Notes under the pieces: model-generated
Databases searched by the model: none
Told to the model about the DNA's origin: nothing
The model's input: the letters and a program-made list of their open reading frames with translations, nothing else
Source of the DNA: an uncultured Lachnospiraceae bacterium
GTDB taxonomy: Bacteria > Bacillota > Clostridia > Lachnospirales > Lachnospiraceae
Assembly (NCBI GenBank): GCA_949738465.1
Contig: CATJBQ010000170.1
Span: 1 to 64,000, forward strand
Direction: 5' to 3'
Length of the DNA: 64,000 nucleotides
Position numbers and translations under genes: made by a program
In this document: one piece after another, positions 33,701-42,682 of the stretch
How positions within the stretch are numbered: the first letter of the stretch is position 1
Layout: each line of letters opens with the position of its first letter

Positions 33701-35020
33701 TTAATGATATTTTGGCAGATAATCTCCATGGGCGTCGATCAGGTCATCCACCATCTTCTTGATGGTATCGATATCCAGCTCGCTGCCGGTATGGGGATCC
33801 AGCATGGCGGCCTGGTAGATGTGCTCGCGCTTTCTGGTGCGTGCCGCCTCGATGGTCAGAAGCTGCACATTGATATTGGTCATATTCATGGCGGCGCACT
33901 GTACCGGAAGGGCGCCCACGTGACAGGGATGGATGCCGTTTCCATTTACCAGACAGGGAACCTCCACGCAGGCATCCTCCGGAAGATTCGTAATCAGGTG
34001 TCCGGTGTTTAAGACATTTCCGCCGATCTGGTAGGGAACGCCGGTGACGCAGGCCTCCATGATCCGGGAGCCGTACTCGATGGAGCGCTCGTGCTCCTTC
34101 ACGCCGTTTTCCAGAAGCTGGGCGTACTCCTTCTTCCAGCCCTCAATCTGCTCCACGCAACGGCGGGGATATTCATCCAGCGGGATATTGTAGCGTTCGA
34201 TCAGCTCCGGATACTTGCTCTTAATGTAAAAGGCATTGTATTCGGCATTGTGCTCGCTGGATTCGGTGCAGTAATAGCCAAAGTGGTTGATGTAATCCAG
34301 ACGCACCTTATTTTTGTAATCCGGATCCTCCATTTTGGCGGCTACCCGGGACTTGATCTCGGGGTAGAGGTCTTTGCCGTTCTGATCGCGAAGCTCCAGC
34401 AGCCAGGCCATGTGGTTGATGCCGGCGATCAGTTCCTTACGTCCCTCCAGCTTATCCTCCATGCCAAGCTCCGTAAGAAGATCCCTGGAGCAGACCTGTA
34501 CGCTGTGGCAGAGCCCGACGGTGCGTATGGGCGTAAAACGCTGCATATATCCGGTGAGCATAGCCATGGGGTTGGTGTAGTTTAAGAAAAGAGCGTCCGG
34601 GCAGACCTGGGCCATATCCGACGCAAAATCCTCAAGAACAGGAATGGTGCGCAGCGCACGCATGATACCGCCGATTCCCAGGGTATCGGCGATGGTCTGG
34701 CGCAGGCCGTATTTCTTGGGAACCTCAAAGTCGATGATGGTGCAGGGGTCATACAGGCCCACCTGGATGGCGTTGACCACAAAGTCGGCGCCCCGCAGGG
34801 CTTCCTTGCGGTTTTCTACCCCCAGATAGCATTCGATGGTTCCGTAGCCGCCCATGGTGTTGCGCATGGCCTCCAGAATGACCTGGCTTTCCTTCAGGCG
34901 GTCCCCGTCGATGTCGTAGAGGGCAAAGGTGCTGTCCCGAAGCGCCTCGCTGCACATGCAGTCCCCAATGACATTTCTTGCAAAAATGGTACTTCCGGCC
35001 CCCATAAATGTGATTTTCAT
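33701..35020 (-). CDS. GH4 alpha-galactosidase-type glycosidase
   Basis: 439 residues, cytoplasmic, NAD- and metal-dependent GH4 enzyme. It has a Rossmann start (ITFMGAGSTIFARNV), then DTLGIGGIMRALRTIPV, LNYTNPMAM, the metal-binding Cys in GLCHSVQV and the His in AGINHMAW. This motif set matches MelA-type alpha-galactosidases rather than 6-phospho-glucosidases. It is divergent from an AraC regulator at 35154, its likely activator. It belongs to a different part of the GH4 family than the gene at 50163. Confidence 0.87.
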   Translation of the reverse strand: MKITFMGAGSTIFARNVIGDCMCSEALRDSTFALYDIDGDRLKESQVILEAMRNTMGGYGTIECYLGVENRKEALRGADFVVNAIQVGLYDPCTIIDFEVPKKYGLRQTIADTLGIGGIMRALRTIPVLEDFASDMAQVCPDALFLNYTNPMAMLTGYMQRFTPIRTVGLCHSVQVCSRDLLTELGMEDKLEGRKELIAGINHMAWLLELRDQNGKDLYPEIKSRVAAKMEDPDYKNKVRLDYINHFGYYCTESSEHNAEYNAFYIKSKYPELIERYNIPLDEYPRRCVEQIEGWKKEYAQLLENGVKEHERSIEYGSRIMEACVTGVPYQIGGNVLNTGHLITNLPEDACVEVPCLVNGNGIHPCHVGALPVQCAAMNMTNINVQLLTIEAARTRKREHIYQAAMLDPHTGSELDIDTIKKMVDDLIDAHGDYLPKYH

Positions 35021-35153
35021 AGCATCTCCTCCTTGTTTTATTGTTGCTTGCTATATTTTGATTTTACTGATAAAATAGAGAAAAGAAAATTGTTTTTTGC
35101 AGAAAAAACTTGTCGTTTTGTGAGATGAAGGAAAAGGGCTTCGGGAGGGAAGG

Positions 35154-35984
35154 ATGAAGGAAGAACAGAGCGTTCCACATCTGGAGATTGTGGTAGACCA
35201 TCATTACGGGGGCTTGAATCCCATGCAGTTTGGCTGGCAGAATTGCGCGCCCAGCCATTCCTTTGGGCCGGCGGTGCGGACCCACTGGCTGCTCCACTAT
35301 GTAGTTTCCGGCTTTGGCAGCTTTTTGCGGGAGGAAGTTACCTACCGGGTAAGCCCCGGGCAGATTTTTGTGATTCCGCCTTTTCTGGAGACTTATTATG
35401 AGGCGGATGCCAGAAAGCCCTGGCATTATATCTGGATCGGCTTCACCACAGAGGAGAGGCTGCCGGAGGTTCTGGCACAGCCGGTAATCACCTGTCCGGA
35501 GGCGGGAGCGGTGTTTGCCGGGATGCGTTCCTGCACCAGGATGGAAAACGGGCGCAGCGCGTTTTTATCCGGCTGCCTGTGGAGACTTTTGAGCATTTTG
35601 CTGGAACAGACGCCGCCGAAAGCGGACTACATTGAGAAAGCCTTAAGCTGTATGCATTCGGAATATGCCAGAGAGATTACGATCCAGGACATTGCCGGCC
35701 GCCTGGGGCTGGACCGCAGCTATTTCAGCGCCTTGTTTTCCCAGCGCATGGGTGTTTCCCCAGGCGAGTACTTGATTAACCTGCGGCTTAGCAAGGCGGC
35801 GGAGCTGATGGCGGTCCATGGGGAGCGGCCTGCCACGGCGGCATTGTCGGTGGGCTACCACGACCTGTACCATTTTTCCAGGATTTTCAAAAAATACTTT
35901 GGCATGCCGCCCCGCAGCTACTGGAAGGAGCAGCAGGCTAAAAACGCCTGGTCAGGTAACGGGCCAGGCTCAGAAGCCCGGTGA
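35154..35984 (+). CDS. AraC family transcriptional regulator
   Basis: 276 residues. The N-terminal cupin sensing domain has HWLLHYVVSGFGSF, PGQIFVIPP and WHYIWIGF. The C-terminal double helix-turn-helix has IQDIAGRLGLDRSYFSALFSQRMGVSPGEYL and LSVGYHDLYHFSRIFKKYFGMPPRSY. It is divergent from the alpha-galactosidase gene, so control of that gene by a galactoside is likely. Its 3' end overlaps the convergent MATE gene by 47 bp. Confidence 0.92.
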   Translation: MKEEQSVPHLEIVVDHHYGGLNPMQFGWQNCAPSHSFGPAVRTHWLLHYVVSGFGSFLREEVTYRVSPGQIFVIPPFLETYYEADARKPWHYIWIGFTTEERLPEVLAQPVITCPEAGAVFAGMRSCTRMENGRSAFLSGCLWRLLSILLEQTPPKADYIEKALSCMHSEYAREITIQDIAGRLGLDRSYFSALFSQRMGVSPGEYLINLRLSKAAELMAVHGERPATAALSVGYHDLYHFSRIFKKYFGMPPRSYWKEQQAKNAWSGNGPGSEAR

Positions 35985-37278
35985 CCGTCCAGGTAAGGCC
36001 GGTGCAGAGGAAGCAGGCCCATACGCCAAGGCCGGGAATCCTAACAAGCTGCGTTGCAAAGAGGATCCGGCAGCCCAGCTCCACGATTCCGTTCATGGCG
36101 GCGTATACCGTGTCCCCAGCGCCGCTTAAAATGCCCCTCGCTACATAGATCAGCCCCAGGAAAAAATAGAAAAAGCTGGTAAGGGACAGGGCCCGGGCTC
36201 CTAAGGAAATAATTTCCGGATCCTGGACGAAAACGGAAAGGATCTCGGAACCGAACATTTGTACGATCACCAGCATGAGGGCGCTGATGACGGCAATATA
36301 GCAAAGCCCGAAACGGAAGCCCTGGCGGACTCTCGCAGACTTCTTTGCGCCGATGTTCTGGCCGGTAAAGGAGCTTAGGCCGATGCTTAAGGAGTCGAAG
36401 GGCTGTATCACCAACTGCTCGATTTTGCCGATGGCGGTGGTGGCCGTTACCACCAGGGCGCCAAAGCCGTTGACCACGGCTTGAAGCACCATGCAGGAGG
36501 AGGCGATCATCATATTTTGCAGGGCCATGGGCAGCCCCAGACGCAGGCTCCGGCGGATCAGCAAAAGATCCGGCTGGAAGCAGCCGGGAAAGGGGCAGAA
36601 GGGCGGAAGTGAGCGGCGGGCGCACAGATAGCTTAACAGGGCGGAAAGGAACTGGCTGATCACCGTTGCGGCTGCCGCGCCCACAACGCCCCAATGGAAA
36701 ACAAGGATCAGAACCAGATCCAGGGCGATGTTGGCCAGGCAGGAAAAGACCAGGATCGCCAGGGGCGTTTTGGAATCCCCCAGAGCGCGCATCATGGAAG
36801 CAATTCCGCAGTAAAATATGGAAGCGGCGCTGCCAAGCATTGTAATGCGCAGGTACGTCAGGGCGTGGGGAAAAAGCGCCTCCGGCGTGGAAAGCAGCGA
36901 CAGAATCCAGGCAGAGCCGCAAAAGCCTGCCACGGTAATCAGCAGGGCGCAGGCCAGGAGGATGTAAAAGCTGTTGTAGATGGCGCGGGTCAGATGCTTT
37001 TTTTCCCCGGCCCCGAAAAGCATGGAGATCAGGATGCTGATGCCGGTTGCCATGCCGTAGCCAAGGGAAAAGATCAGATACTGGATGGAGCCGGTACATC
37101 CGATCCCGCCGAATTCATTGCTGCCCACATACCGGCCCACAATGATGGAGTCTGCCAGATTGTAAAGCTGCTGAAGAATATTTCCCATCATCAGCGGCAG
37201 GGAAAAACGCAGGATCAGTCCGGCAGGCTTTCCTACGGTCATGTCCCAGGTTGTGTCATGCTTTTTGGTATGCGGCAT
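35938..37278 (-). CDS. MATE family efflux transporter
   Basis: 446 residues, 12 predicted membrane helices. It has the typical MATE opening (FSLPLMMGNILQQLYNLADSIIVGRYVG), SMMRALGDSKTPL in the first half and ARGILSGAGDTVYAAMNG in the second. It would export a cationic drug or metabolite. The 3' end overlaps the AraC gene on the other strand. It lies downstream of the ribokinase-like gene on the same strand but beyond a strong hairpin, so co-transcription is uncertain. Confidence 0.92.
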   Translation of the reverse strand: MPHTKKHDTTWDMTVGKPAGLILRFSLPLMMGNILQQLYNLADSIIVGRYVGSNEFGGIGCTGSIQYLIFSLGYGMATGISILISMLFGAGEKKHLTRAIYNSFYILLACALLITVAGFCGSAWILSLLSTPEALFPHALTYLRITMLGSAASIFYCGIASMMRALGDSKTPLAILVFSCLANIALDLVLILVFHWGVVGAAAATVISQFLSALLSYLCARRSLPPFCPFPGCFQPDLLLIRRSLRLGLPMALQNMMIASSCMVLQAVVNGFGALVVTATTAIGKIEQLVIQPFDSLSIGLSSFTGQNIGAKKSARVRQGFRFGLCYIAVISALMLVIVQMFGSEILSVFVQDPEIISLGARALSLTSFFYFFLGLIYVARGILSGAGDTVYAAMNGIVELGCRILFATQLVRIPGLGVWACFLCTGLTWTVTGLLSLARYLTRRF

Positions 37279-37320
37279 GGAAATGCTCCTTTGCTGTTAT
37301 CGTAGAAATGTCGGGGCTGG

Positions 37321-37383
37321 TACTGCCTTACGGAAATAACGGTGAATATCAGTGCTTGATATTTGCGTTAGGGCAAGGCAGTA
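37321..37383. repeat. 63-nt near-perfect hairpin after the ribokinase-like gene
   Basis: TACTGCCTT (37321-37329) pairs with AAGGCAGTA (37375-37383). Further inside TAACG pairs with CGTTA and AATATCA with TGATATT. It touches the stop of the ribokinase-like gene. Without a clear T-run it could be a 3'-stabilising or terminator-like element. Confidence 0.55.
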
Positions 37384-38274
37384 TTAGCGCCGTGCCAGCG
37401 CCCGGGTTACTTCCTCTGCCGTAGGGATTGAGCAGGAGGCGCCCAGGCGCGATACGCCGATGGAGGAGGCCATGGCGGCCCGCTCCATGCATTCCGTCAG
37501 GGGGTTACCCGCCAGCAGGGAGGCCAGGAAGAAGCCGGTAAAGGTATCTCCGGCTGCCGTGGTATCCACAGGAACAGCGGGGAAAACGGGCTGGATTACC
37601 TGCTCTGACGGGGTGAAGCACATAGCGCCTGCGCCGCCTAAGGTGAGCACCAGGCACAGGGAAGGGAAGCGTGCATGGAGCGCGTCCCAGATCTCCTCAG
37701 GCTGTGTCTTCCCGGTGATCTGTTCTGCCTCGATTTCGTTGACGAACAGCCAGGCGACGGCATGGTAGTCAAGCGCCCGCAGGGAATCCTCGAAGGGAGA
37801 GGGATTGAGCACGATGCGCATCCCCCGTTTGGAGGCCTGTTCCACCAGGTAGGGCAGGCAGCTTATCTCGTTCTGCAGGACCAGATAATCCCCGGCGTCA
37901 AAGGCCGACAGCGTTTCGTCGATCTGCTTTTGGGTGATGGCCTGGTTGGAGCCGCCATAGAGCATGATGAAGTTCTCGCCTTCGTCGTTGACGGCGATCA
38001 TGGCGTTCCCCTGCAGGACGTCTACTTGTCGGAGAAAACGGGTGTCCACGCCGTTTTCCGCAAGAAGGGCGGCCAGAGCTTCCCCGCCGGTTCCGATACA
38101 GCCGCCATGGAAGACCTCAGCGCCGGCCCGTGCCAGGGCGATGGACTGGTTTAAGCCCTTGCCGCCGGGATTGACGGTCTGGCTGCGGGCGGATATGGTC
38201 TCGCCGGGAGCGGCGAAGTGGGGCACCTGGTAGATATAGTCCAGATTGGCGGATCCAAAATTTAAAATGCGCAT
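37384..38274 (-). CDS. Ribokinase-like PfkB sugar kinase
   Basis: 296 residues, cytoplasmic ATP-dependent sugar kinase. PfkB signatures are seen: N-terminal GSANLDYIYQVP with NPGGKGLNQSIALARAG, and C-terminal DTTAAGDTFTGFFLASL with the catalytic Asp. It is close to RbsK in length and motifs, so ribose or a similar aldose or ketose is the likely substrate. A LacI-type operator (38295-38310) sits just downstream of its promoter, tying it to the regulator at 40804 and the allose-type genes. Confidence 0.88.
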   Translation of the reverse strand: MRILNFGSANLDYIYQVPHFAAPGETISARSQTVNPGGKGLNQSIALARAGAEVFHGGCIGTGGEALAALLAENGVDTRFLRQVDVLQGNAMIAVNDEGENFIMLYGGSNQAITQKQIDETLSAFDAGDYLVLQNEISCLPYLVEQASKRGMRIVLNPSPFEDSLRALDYHAVAWLFVNEIEAEQITGKTQPEEIWDALHARFPSLCLVLTLGGAGAMCFTPSEQVIQPVFPAVPVDTTAAGDTFTGFFLASLLAGNPLTECMERAAMASSIGVSRLGASCSIPTAEEVTRALARR

Positions 38275-38294
38275 AAAATAACCTCCTAAGATTC

Positions 38295-38310
38295 GAGTAA
38301 ACGTTTACGT
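38295..38310. promoter_or_regulatory. LacI-type operator O1 (ribokinase-like gene)
   Basis: GAGTAAACGTTTACGT is an almost perfect palindrome centred on CG. It lies between the -10 element (38323-38328, minus) and the ATG at 38274, a repressing position. Confidence 0.75.
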
Positions 38311-38322
38311 ATTCTTTTTACC

Positions 38323-38351
38323 ACTATATCATGTTGCGTTTTCTTTTTCAA
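38323..38351 (-). promoter_or_regulatory. Promoter of the ribokinase-like gene
   Basis: Minus strand TTGAAA (38351-38346) and TATAGT (38328-38323), 17 bp apart. Confidence 0.65.
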
Positions 38352-38374
38352 GAAGATTTGAATGTAAAATTCCA

Positions 38375-38403
38375 TTGACTTTCTGTCCGATTCATGCTAT
38401 GCT
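38375..38403 (+). promoter_or_regulatory. Promoter of the GH13 gene
   Basis: TTGACT (38375-38380) and TATGCT (38398-38403), 17 bp apart, directly followed by operator O2. Confidence 0.7.
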
Positions 38404-38414
38404 CTGTAGTACAA

Positions 38415-38430
38415 GAGTAATCGTTTACCC
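38415..38430. promoter_or_regulatory. LacI-type operator O2 (GH13 gene)
   Basis: GAGTAATCGTTTACCC matches O1 in 13 of 16 positions and is centred on CG. It begins 12 bp after the -10 element of the GH13 promoter. Confidence 0.72.
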
Positions 38431-38457
38431 AACACAGACAAAAGGGGGAAATAAGAC

Positions 38458-40641
38458 ATGATTCGTTTGCGGAACGAAAATCTGTGCTGTCGTTTCGATG
38501 AGGCCTGGGGGAAGCTTCTGGCGGTGGAGGCCCATGGCCTTACGATTCCTTTCGACGGACTGGCCTTTGACTTCGGCTGTAACGGCGAGATGGCGCTGGG
38601 GCTTCTTACTTACGAGTCCATGCTGGAGTTTCGGACCTGGAATCTGCCGAAGATCCAGCCCACCGGCCGGGAATTTACGCTGCAGCCGGAGAGGACTGCT
38701 GAAGGGGAAGCCGGCGGGGGAGCGGGCAGAGAGAGGATTTGCGGGCTTTCTGGGGAGGCGGTTCAGGTAAGCTACCGGCTTCCGATGGGAACGGTGCAGG
38801 TGTGTTATACGCTTCTGGAAGATTCCCTGCGGGTGGATCTTGTGCTTTGCAATACCGGGGAGGAGGCGCTGTACCTCAATACCTGCGGGATGCTCCTTTT
38901 CCTGGAACAGGCGGAGGGCGTGAGCTTCGATTACCCGGCCAATGCGCCCATTTTCCATTATGAGGCGGAGAAGCTTCCGGAACTTCAGCCCATAGAGGCC
39001 GGCCTTGTGAACTTTGCCACTCATTTCCGGCTGCCGGAGGGGCATCTGAACGTCCTGTTCCTGGATGAGACTGAAAAATGGGGCTGCGGGACGTACCGAC
39101 AGGGGAACCGGGTCTGCCAGGTGTACCATGCCGGTCTGGAGATGGATCTTGGGCCAGGGGATACCTGCTTTGTGGGCAGCCTTTACATCCAGCCCTGCGC
39201 TCCGGCAAAGGGCGGGGAGGATGGAGAGGAGGGGAGTCTGGCGGAAATAAGGAATCCCTATTTGAAGATCCGGAGGCTGGTGGAGCGTCTGGGGTATGCG
39301 CCCTGTGCAGGCGGCATTGTGGACGGCGTCATGTATTCCGGCCATCCGGCGGGAACCATGGATAAGGATTTTCCGCTGCAGGACGACCTGTATGCTTACG
39401 CCGGGCAGCTTCCGGCGCTTCGCCAGATGGGGGTGGACCATATCTGGCTGCTGCCTGTATTTGACCACACCGAGGAGGGGGTATACCATTCCAACGACCA
39501 GTCCGTGATCCATGCGCGTTACGGCGGGGAAGCGGGATGCCGGCATTTCTGTGAGCGGGCCCATGAACTGGGGATGACGGTTTTGTTTGACTATGTGCCC
39601 CACGGTCCGGCGCCGGAGTATCCCTTAGTGGCCGATCATCCCGACTGGCCCAGCAAACGGCGTGACGGTTCCTTGCAGGACGAGTGGGAATGCGTTTCCA
39701 TGGATTACAACCATCCCGGCTACCAGGAGTACACCACAGAACTGGTGTACGATCATGTGCGGCGGTTCGGGATCGACGGGGCCAGGATCGACTGCGCCAT
39801 GGGCGGTCTCTCCAACTGGCGTCCTTACGGGGACAACCGGCCCAGCGGCAACAGCGTGTTGGCAGGGGTCCACATCACGGAAAGCATCCGCAACGGATTT
39901 TTGCGGGGCGAAAAGCCCTCCTTCATCCTGCCGGAGAATTTCAATCCGCTGCCGTTTTACTATCACTGCACGGATCTGTTTTACGGAATGAACCTGTACC
40001 GGGCCTTTGTGGAGCTGGAGCATTTGCTGAAGGAGCAGCCCGCAGCGTATGTGGAGGGGCTTACGGATTTCCTGGAGCGGGAAGCGTGGATTACGCCGGA
40101 GGGCTACCACAAGATGCGGTTTCTGGATAACCACGATACGGTTTCCTGGGTATGGCAGTCGGCCCGGGCGGTGGACTGCTACGGCACGGAGGCGGCCAAG
40201 GCGCTGTTTGCACTGATTTCCCTGATCGACGGCATGCCCATGATTTATCAGGGAGACGAGAACCCGGCCATCTACGGTGACGCAGGGGAGAATCTGGTTC
40301 CCTTTTTCACAAAATTATTCCATGACCGAAAGTCTTATCTCCCGGCAGGAAACCGGACCACTTATCTCCACACCGGTACGCCGGTAATGGCTTTCCTTAG
40401 GGAACCGGGAAAAGAAGCCGCCGGACCCAGTGCCCAATATGCCTCCCGGGGAGCGGGACCCGTTCTGGTGCTGATCAATCTGTCCGGGGTGAGTCAGCGG
40501 ACGGAATTTTTGGCGGACGCTTCGTTAAAATATGGTTTCTGTGCAGACGGAGCCAGGCTTTTGTCTGCCGGCTATGGCGGGGAAGTCTCCGGGCCGGATA
40601 CGATCCAGCCTTACGGATACAGGATTTTCAGAATCTGTTGA
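38458..40641 (+). CDS. GH13 (alpha-amylase family) glycoside hydrolase
   Basis: 727 residues, no signal peptide. Residues about 1-250 form a beta-rich N-terminal domain, then the TIM barrel begins (VDHIWLLPVFDHTEEGVYHSNDQ). Catalytic residues are visible: nucleophile Asp in GARIDCAMGG (about 444), acid/base Glu in LPENFN (about 492) and transition-state Asp in FLDNHDT (about 559). A C-terminal beta domain closes it. It cleaves or transfers alpha-glycosidic bonds in the cytoplasm. A GH13 subfamily cannot be given by eye. It is controlled with the allose-type genes through operator O2. Confidence 0.85.
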   Translation: MIRLRNENLCCRFDEAWGKLLAVEAHGLTIPFDGLAFDFGCNGEMALGLLTYESMLEFRTWNLPKIQPTGREFTLQPERTAEGEAGGGAGRERICGLSGEAVQVSYRLPMGTVQVCYTLLEDSLRVDLVLCNTGEEALYLNTCGMLLFLEQAEGVSFDYPANAPIFHYEAEKLPELQPIEAGLVNFATHFRLPEGHLNVLFLDETEKWGCGTYRQGNRVCQVYHAGLEMDLGPGDTCFVGSLYIQPCAPAKGGEDGEEGSLAEIRNPYLKIRRLVERLGYAPCAGGIVDGVMYSGHPAGTMDKDFPLQDDLYAYAGQLPALRQMGVDHIWLLPVFDHTEEGVYHSNDQSVIHARYGGEAGCRHFCERAHELGMTVLFDYVPHGPAPEYPLVADHPDWPSKRRDGSLQDEWECVSMDYNHPGYQEYTTELVYDHVRRFGIDGARIDCAMGGLSNWRPYGDNRPSGNSVLAGVHITESIRNGFLRGEKPSFILPENFNPLPFYYHCTDLFYGMNLYRAFVELEHLLKEQPAAYVEGLTDFLEREAWITPEGYHKMRFLDNHDTVSWVWQSARAVDCYGTEAAKALFALISLIDGMPMIYQGDENPAIYGDAGENLVPFFTKLFHDRKSYLPAGNRTTYLHTGTPVMAFLREPGKEAAGPSAQYASRGAGPVLVLINLSGVSQRTEFLADASLKYGFCADGARLLSAGYGGEVSGPDTIQPYGYRIFRIC

Positions 40642-40684
40642 AACATAGGAAGGATATCGTCGGGAGGAGAAGGCCAGTTGCTTC

Positions 40685-40713
40685 TTGACTACCCTGTGGA
40701 AATCTGCTAATAT
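40685..40713 (+). promoter_or_regulatory. Promoter of the LacI-family regulator gene
   Basis: TTGACT (40685-40690) and TAATAT (40708-40713), 17 bp apart. No operator of the GAGTAAACG type is seen here, so the regulator seems not to repress itself through this site. Confidence 0.65.
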
Positions 40714-40803
40714 GATATTTAGAAAGAGTTGCCTGTCAGACAACTCCAGAATAGTATGCGAAGGATCCAGGATGAAAGCAGAAGGTTGTAGAGGGGAAGT
40801 ACC

Positions 40804-41814
40804 ATGGACACAGACCGGGATAAATCCATTTCCATGACTGATATTTCACGTATGGCAGGGGTCTCTGTAGCAACTGTTTCCAGGATCATCAACCAGAACG
40901 GCCGATATTCAGCGGAGACGGAGCGCAGAGTCCGGGATATCATAGAGAAGTATCACTATACGCCCAACATGGCGGCGAAGGGATTAAAGACGCGACGGAC
41001 GAATTTTGTGGGCATCCTTGTACCGGATATAACCAATGACTTCTTTGGGTGGATCGTCCGTGAGATCCAGAACGGTCTGCGGATCCATGGCTATATGGCC
41101 TTTGTATGTGATACTGATGAGAACGAGGAGATCGAACGTCAATATATCAGTATGCTGGGGGCGGTGAACCCTTCGGGAATGATTATCATTTCCGGCAATA
41201 CCAGTGAGCTGGGCAACGGGCTGGGCGATCTGCCGGCCATCTATATTGACCGTGCGCCGGTGGTGGGCGCCGGGGAAGTGACGGTGATCGAGTCCGATAA
41301 CTATGGCGGCGCTAAGCTGGCGGTGCAGGAGCTGTATGAGAAGGGCTGCCGCCGGATCGCCTGTATCCGTTCCGCAAGGGTGATTTCCACTTACAGCTCC
41401 CGTTACAGCGGATACCGGGACCAGTTGGAGTTGTACGGGCTTTATGCCGACGGGCGGCTGGATCTTCGGGTGGATGAGATTACCTTTCAGGCGGCCAGAC
41501 AGGCCGTGGAGGAGCTTCTGGACAGCGGAGCCGAGTTTGACGGGATTTTCGGTACGGCCGACTGGCTGGCGCTGGGGGCGGTGGAGGCCTTGAAGGGCCG
41601 GGGGCTTCGGGTACCGGAGGATGTGAAGGTGGTAGGCTTTGACGATATTTCCCTGGCTTCCTTAAGCACTACGCCGCTGACCACGATCCGGCAGAAGACC
41701 GACGTGCTGGGACGGACGGCGGCGGAGGAGATTGTGAAGATGATGCAGGGCTCCCCGGACTGGAAGCACCGGATCCTGGTGGATGTTTCCCTGATCCGCC
41801 GGGAGACTACATAG
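40804..41814 (+). CDS. LacI family transcriptional regulator
   Basis: 336 residues. The N-terminal helix-turn-helix and hinge are clear (MTDISRMAGVSVATVSRIIN and YHYTPNMAAKGLKT), followed by a periplasmic-binding-protein-like effector domain (VGILVPDITNDFF to KVVGFDDISLASLS and TTIRQKTDVLGR). It most likely binds the four GAGTAAACG-type palindromes in this window and releases them on binding a sugar or sugar phosphate. The central location and the shared sites make the assignment strong, though the effector is unknown. Confidence 0.92.
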   Translation: MDTDRDKSISMTDISRMAGVSVATVSRIINQNGRYSAETERRVRDIIEKYHYTPNMAAKGLKTRRTNFVGILVPDITNDFFGWIVREIQNGLRIHGYMAFVCDTDENEEIERQYISMLGAVNPSGMIIISGNTSELGNGLGDLPAIYIDRAPVVGAGEVTVIESDNYGGAKLAVQELYEKGCRRIACIRSARVISTYSSRYSGYRDQLELYGLYADGRLDLRVDEITFQAARQAVEELLDSGAEFDGIFGTADWLALGAVEALKGRGLRVPEDVKVVGFDDISLASLSTTPLTTIRQKTDVLGRTAAEEIVKMMQGSPDWKHRILVDVSLIRRETT

Positions 41815-41846
41815 AAGCGAAGTCTTTACGTAACGATAACAGGAAT

Positions 41847-41880
41847 AAAAAGAGCGATCGGAAAAGATCGTTTCTTTTTT
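41847..41880 (+). terminator. Terminator after the LacI-family gene
   Basis: GAGCGATC and GATCGTTTC pair around GGAAAA, followed by a T-run (TTTCTTTTTT). Confidence 0.75.
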
Positions 41881-41887
41881 CAAGCAT

Positions 41888-41903
41888 GAGTAAACGTTTG
41901 CTC
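41888..41903. promoter_or_regulatory. LacI-type operator O3 (alsE operon)
   Basis: GAGTAAACGTTTGCTC, 15 of 16 matches to a perfect palindrome of the O1 type, 64 bp before the ATG of the epimerase gene. A clear -35/-10 pair around it could not be picked. Confidence 0.72.
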
Positions 41904-41967
41904 TCCGGCATAAAACGGACTGACGGACGGAATGCAGGATAATATGGAAGGAACAGGAGGATCTGCG

Positions 41968-42678
41968 ATGACGAAATTTTTGCTATCGGATTCTTTGATG
42001 TGCGTGGATATGCTGCACATCGGAAGACAGCTTAAGGCCCTGGATACCCGTATGGACTGGCACCATGCGGATGTGATGGACGGACATTTCTGTCCCAACC
42101 TGACCTTGTCCCCGGATATGGTGAAGGCGGTGTGCAGCGTCAGCAAAAAGCCGGTGGAGGTACATTTGATGACCACCCGGCCCCAGGACTGGATCGGCCG
42201 TTTCGCGGAGGCGGGAGCCTCCATGATCGCCATGCATGCGGAGACCATCAATACCGCGGCCTTTCGTCTGATTGGCCAGGTGCGGCAGGCGGGCTGCCAG
42301 GTGGGAATTGTGTTAAACCCGGCCACGCCCTTTGAAATGATCCGCCATTATATCGACGAGGTGGACCGGCTGACGCTGATGACGGTGGATGTGGGCTATG
42401 CCGGCCAGCCCATGGTTCCCCAGGTGGTGGAGAAGATCCGGGAGGCGGCGGCCTTTAAGCGGGAGCGGGGGCTGTCTTACGAGATCCAGATCGACGGCTG
42501 CTGCAACAAATCCACCTACCGCACCTATGCCCAGGCGGGGGCGGAGATACTGGTGATGGGTTCCGGCCTGTTCGGGCTGTCGGAGGATCTGGGAGAGGCC
42601 CTTACTCTGATGGAGCGGCAGCAGCAGGAGGCTCTTGCAGATGTGGAGCGGATTTTAGAAAAAAAGACGACGGAGTGA
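41968..42678 (+). CDS. alsE: D-allulose-6-phosphate 3-epimerase (AlsE-like)
   Basis: 236 residues, (beta/alpha)8 epimerase of the ribulose-phosphate epimerase family. Diagnostic stretches agree with E. coli AlsE rather than Rpe: SDSLMCVDML, ADVMDGHFCPNLTLSPD, MTTRPQDWIG, HAETINTAAFRLI, VGIVLNPATPFEMIRHYI, LMTVDVGYAGQPMVPQ and IQIDGCCNKSTY. The metal-binding His/Asp residues and catalytic Asp pair (DVMDGH, IDGC) are present. It converts allulose-6-phosphate to fructose-6-phosphate. It is the first gene of an operon with kinase and isomerase, behind operator O3. Confidence 0.85.
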   Translation: MTKFLLSDSLMCVDMLHIGRQLKALDTRMDWHHADVMDGHFCPNLTLSPDMVKAVCSVSKKPVEVHLMTTRPQDWIGRFAEAGASMIAMHAETINTAAFRLIGQVRQAGCQVGIVLNPATPFEMIRHYIDEVDRLTLMTVDVGYAGQPMVPQVVEKIREAAAFKRERGLSYEIQIDGCCNKSTYRTYAQAGAEILVMGSGLFGLSEDLGEALTLMERQQQEALADVERILEKKTTE

Positions 42679-42682
42679 TGTT

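Noticed and set aside
38425-39603. 392-codon minus-strand open frame opposite the GH13 gene
   Set aside because: It would cross the GH13 promoter and operator, and the GH13 frame has all catalytic residues.
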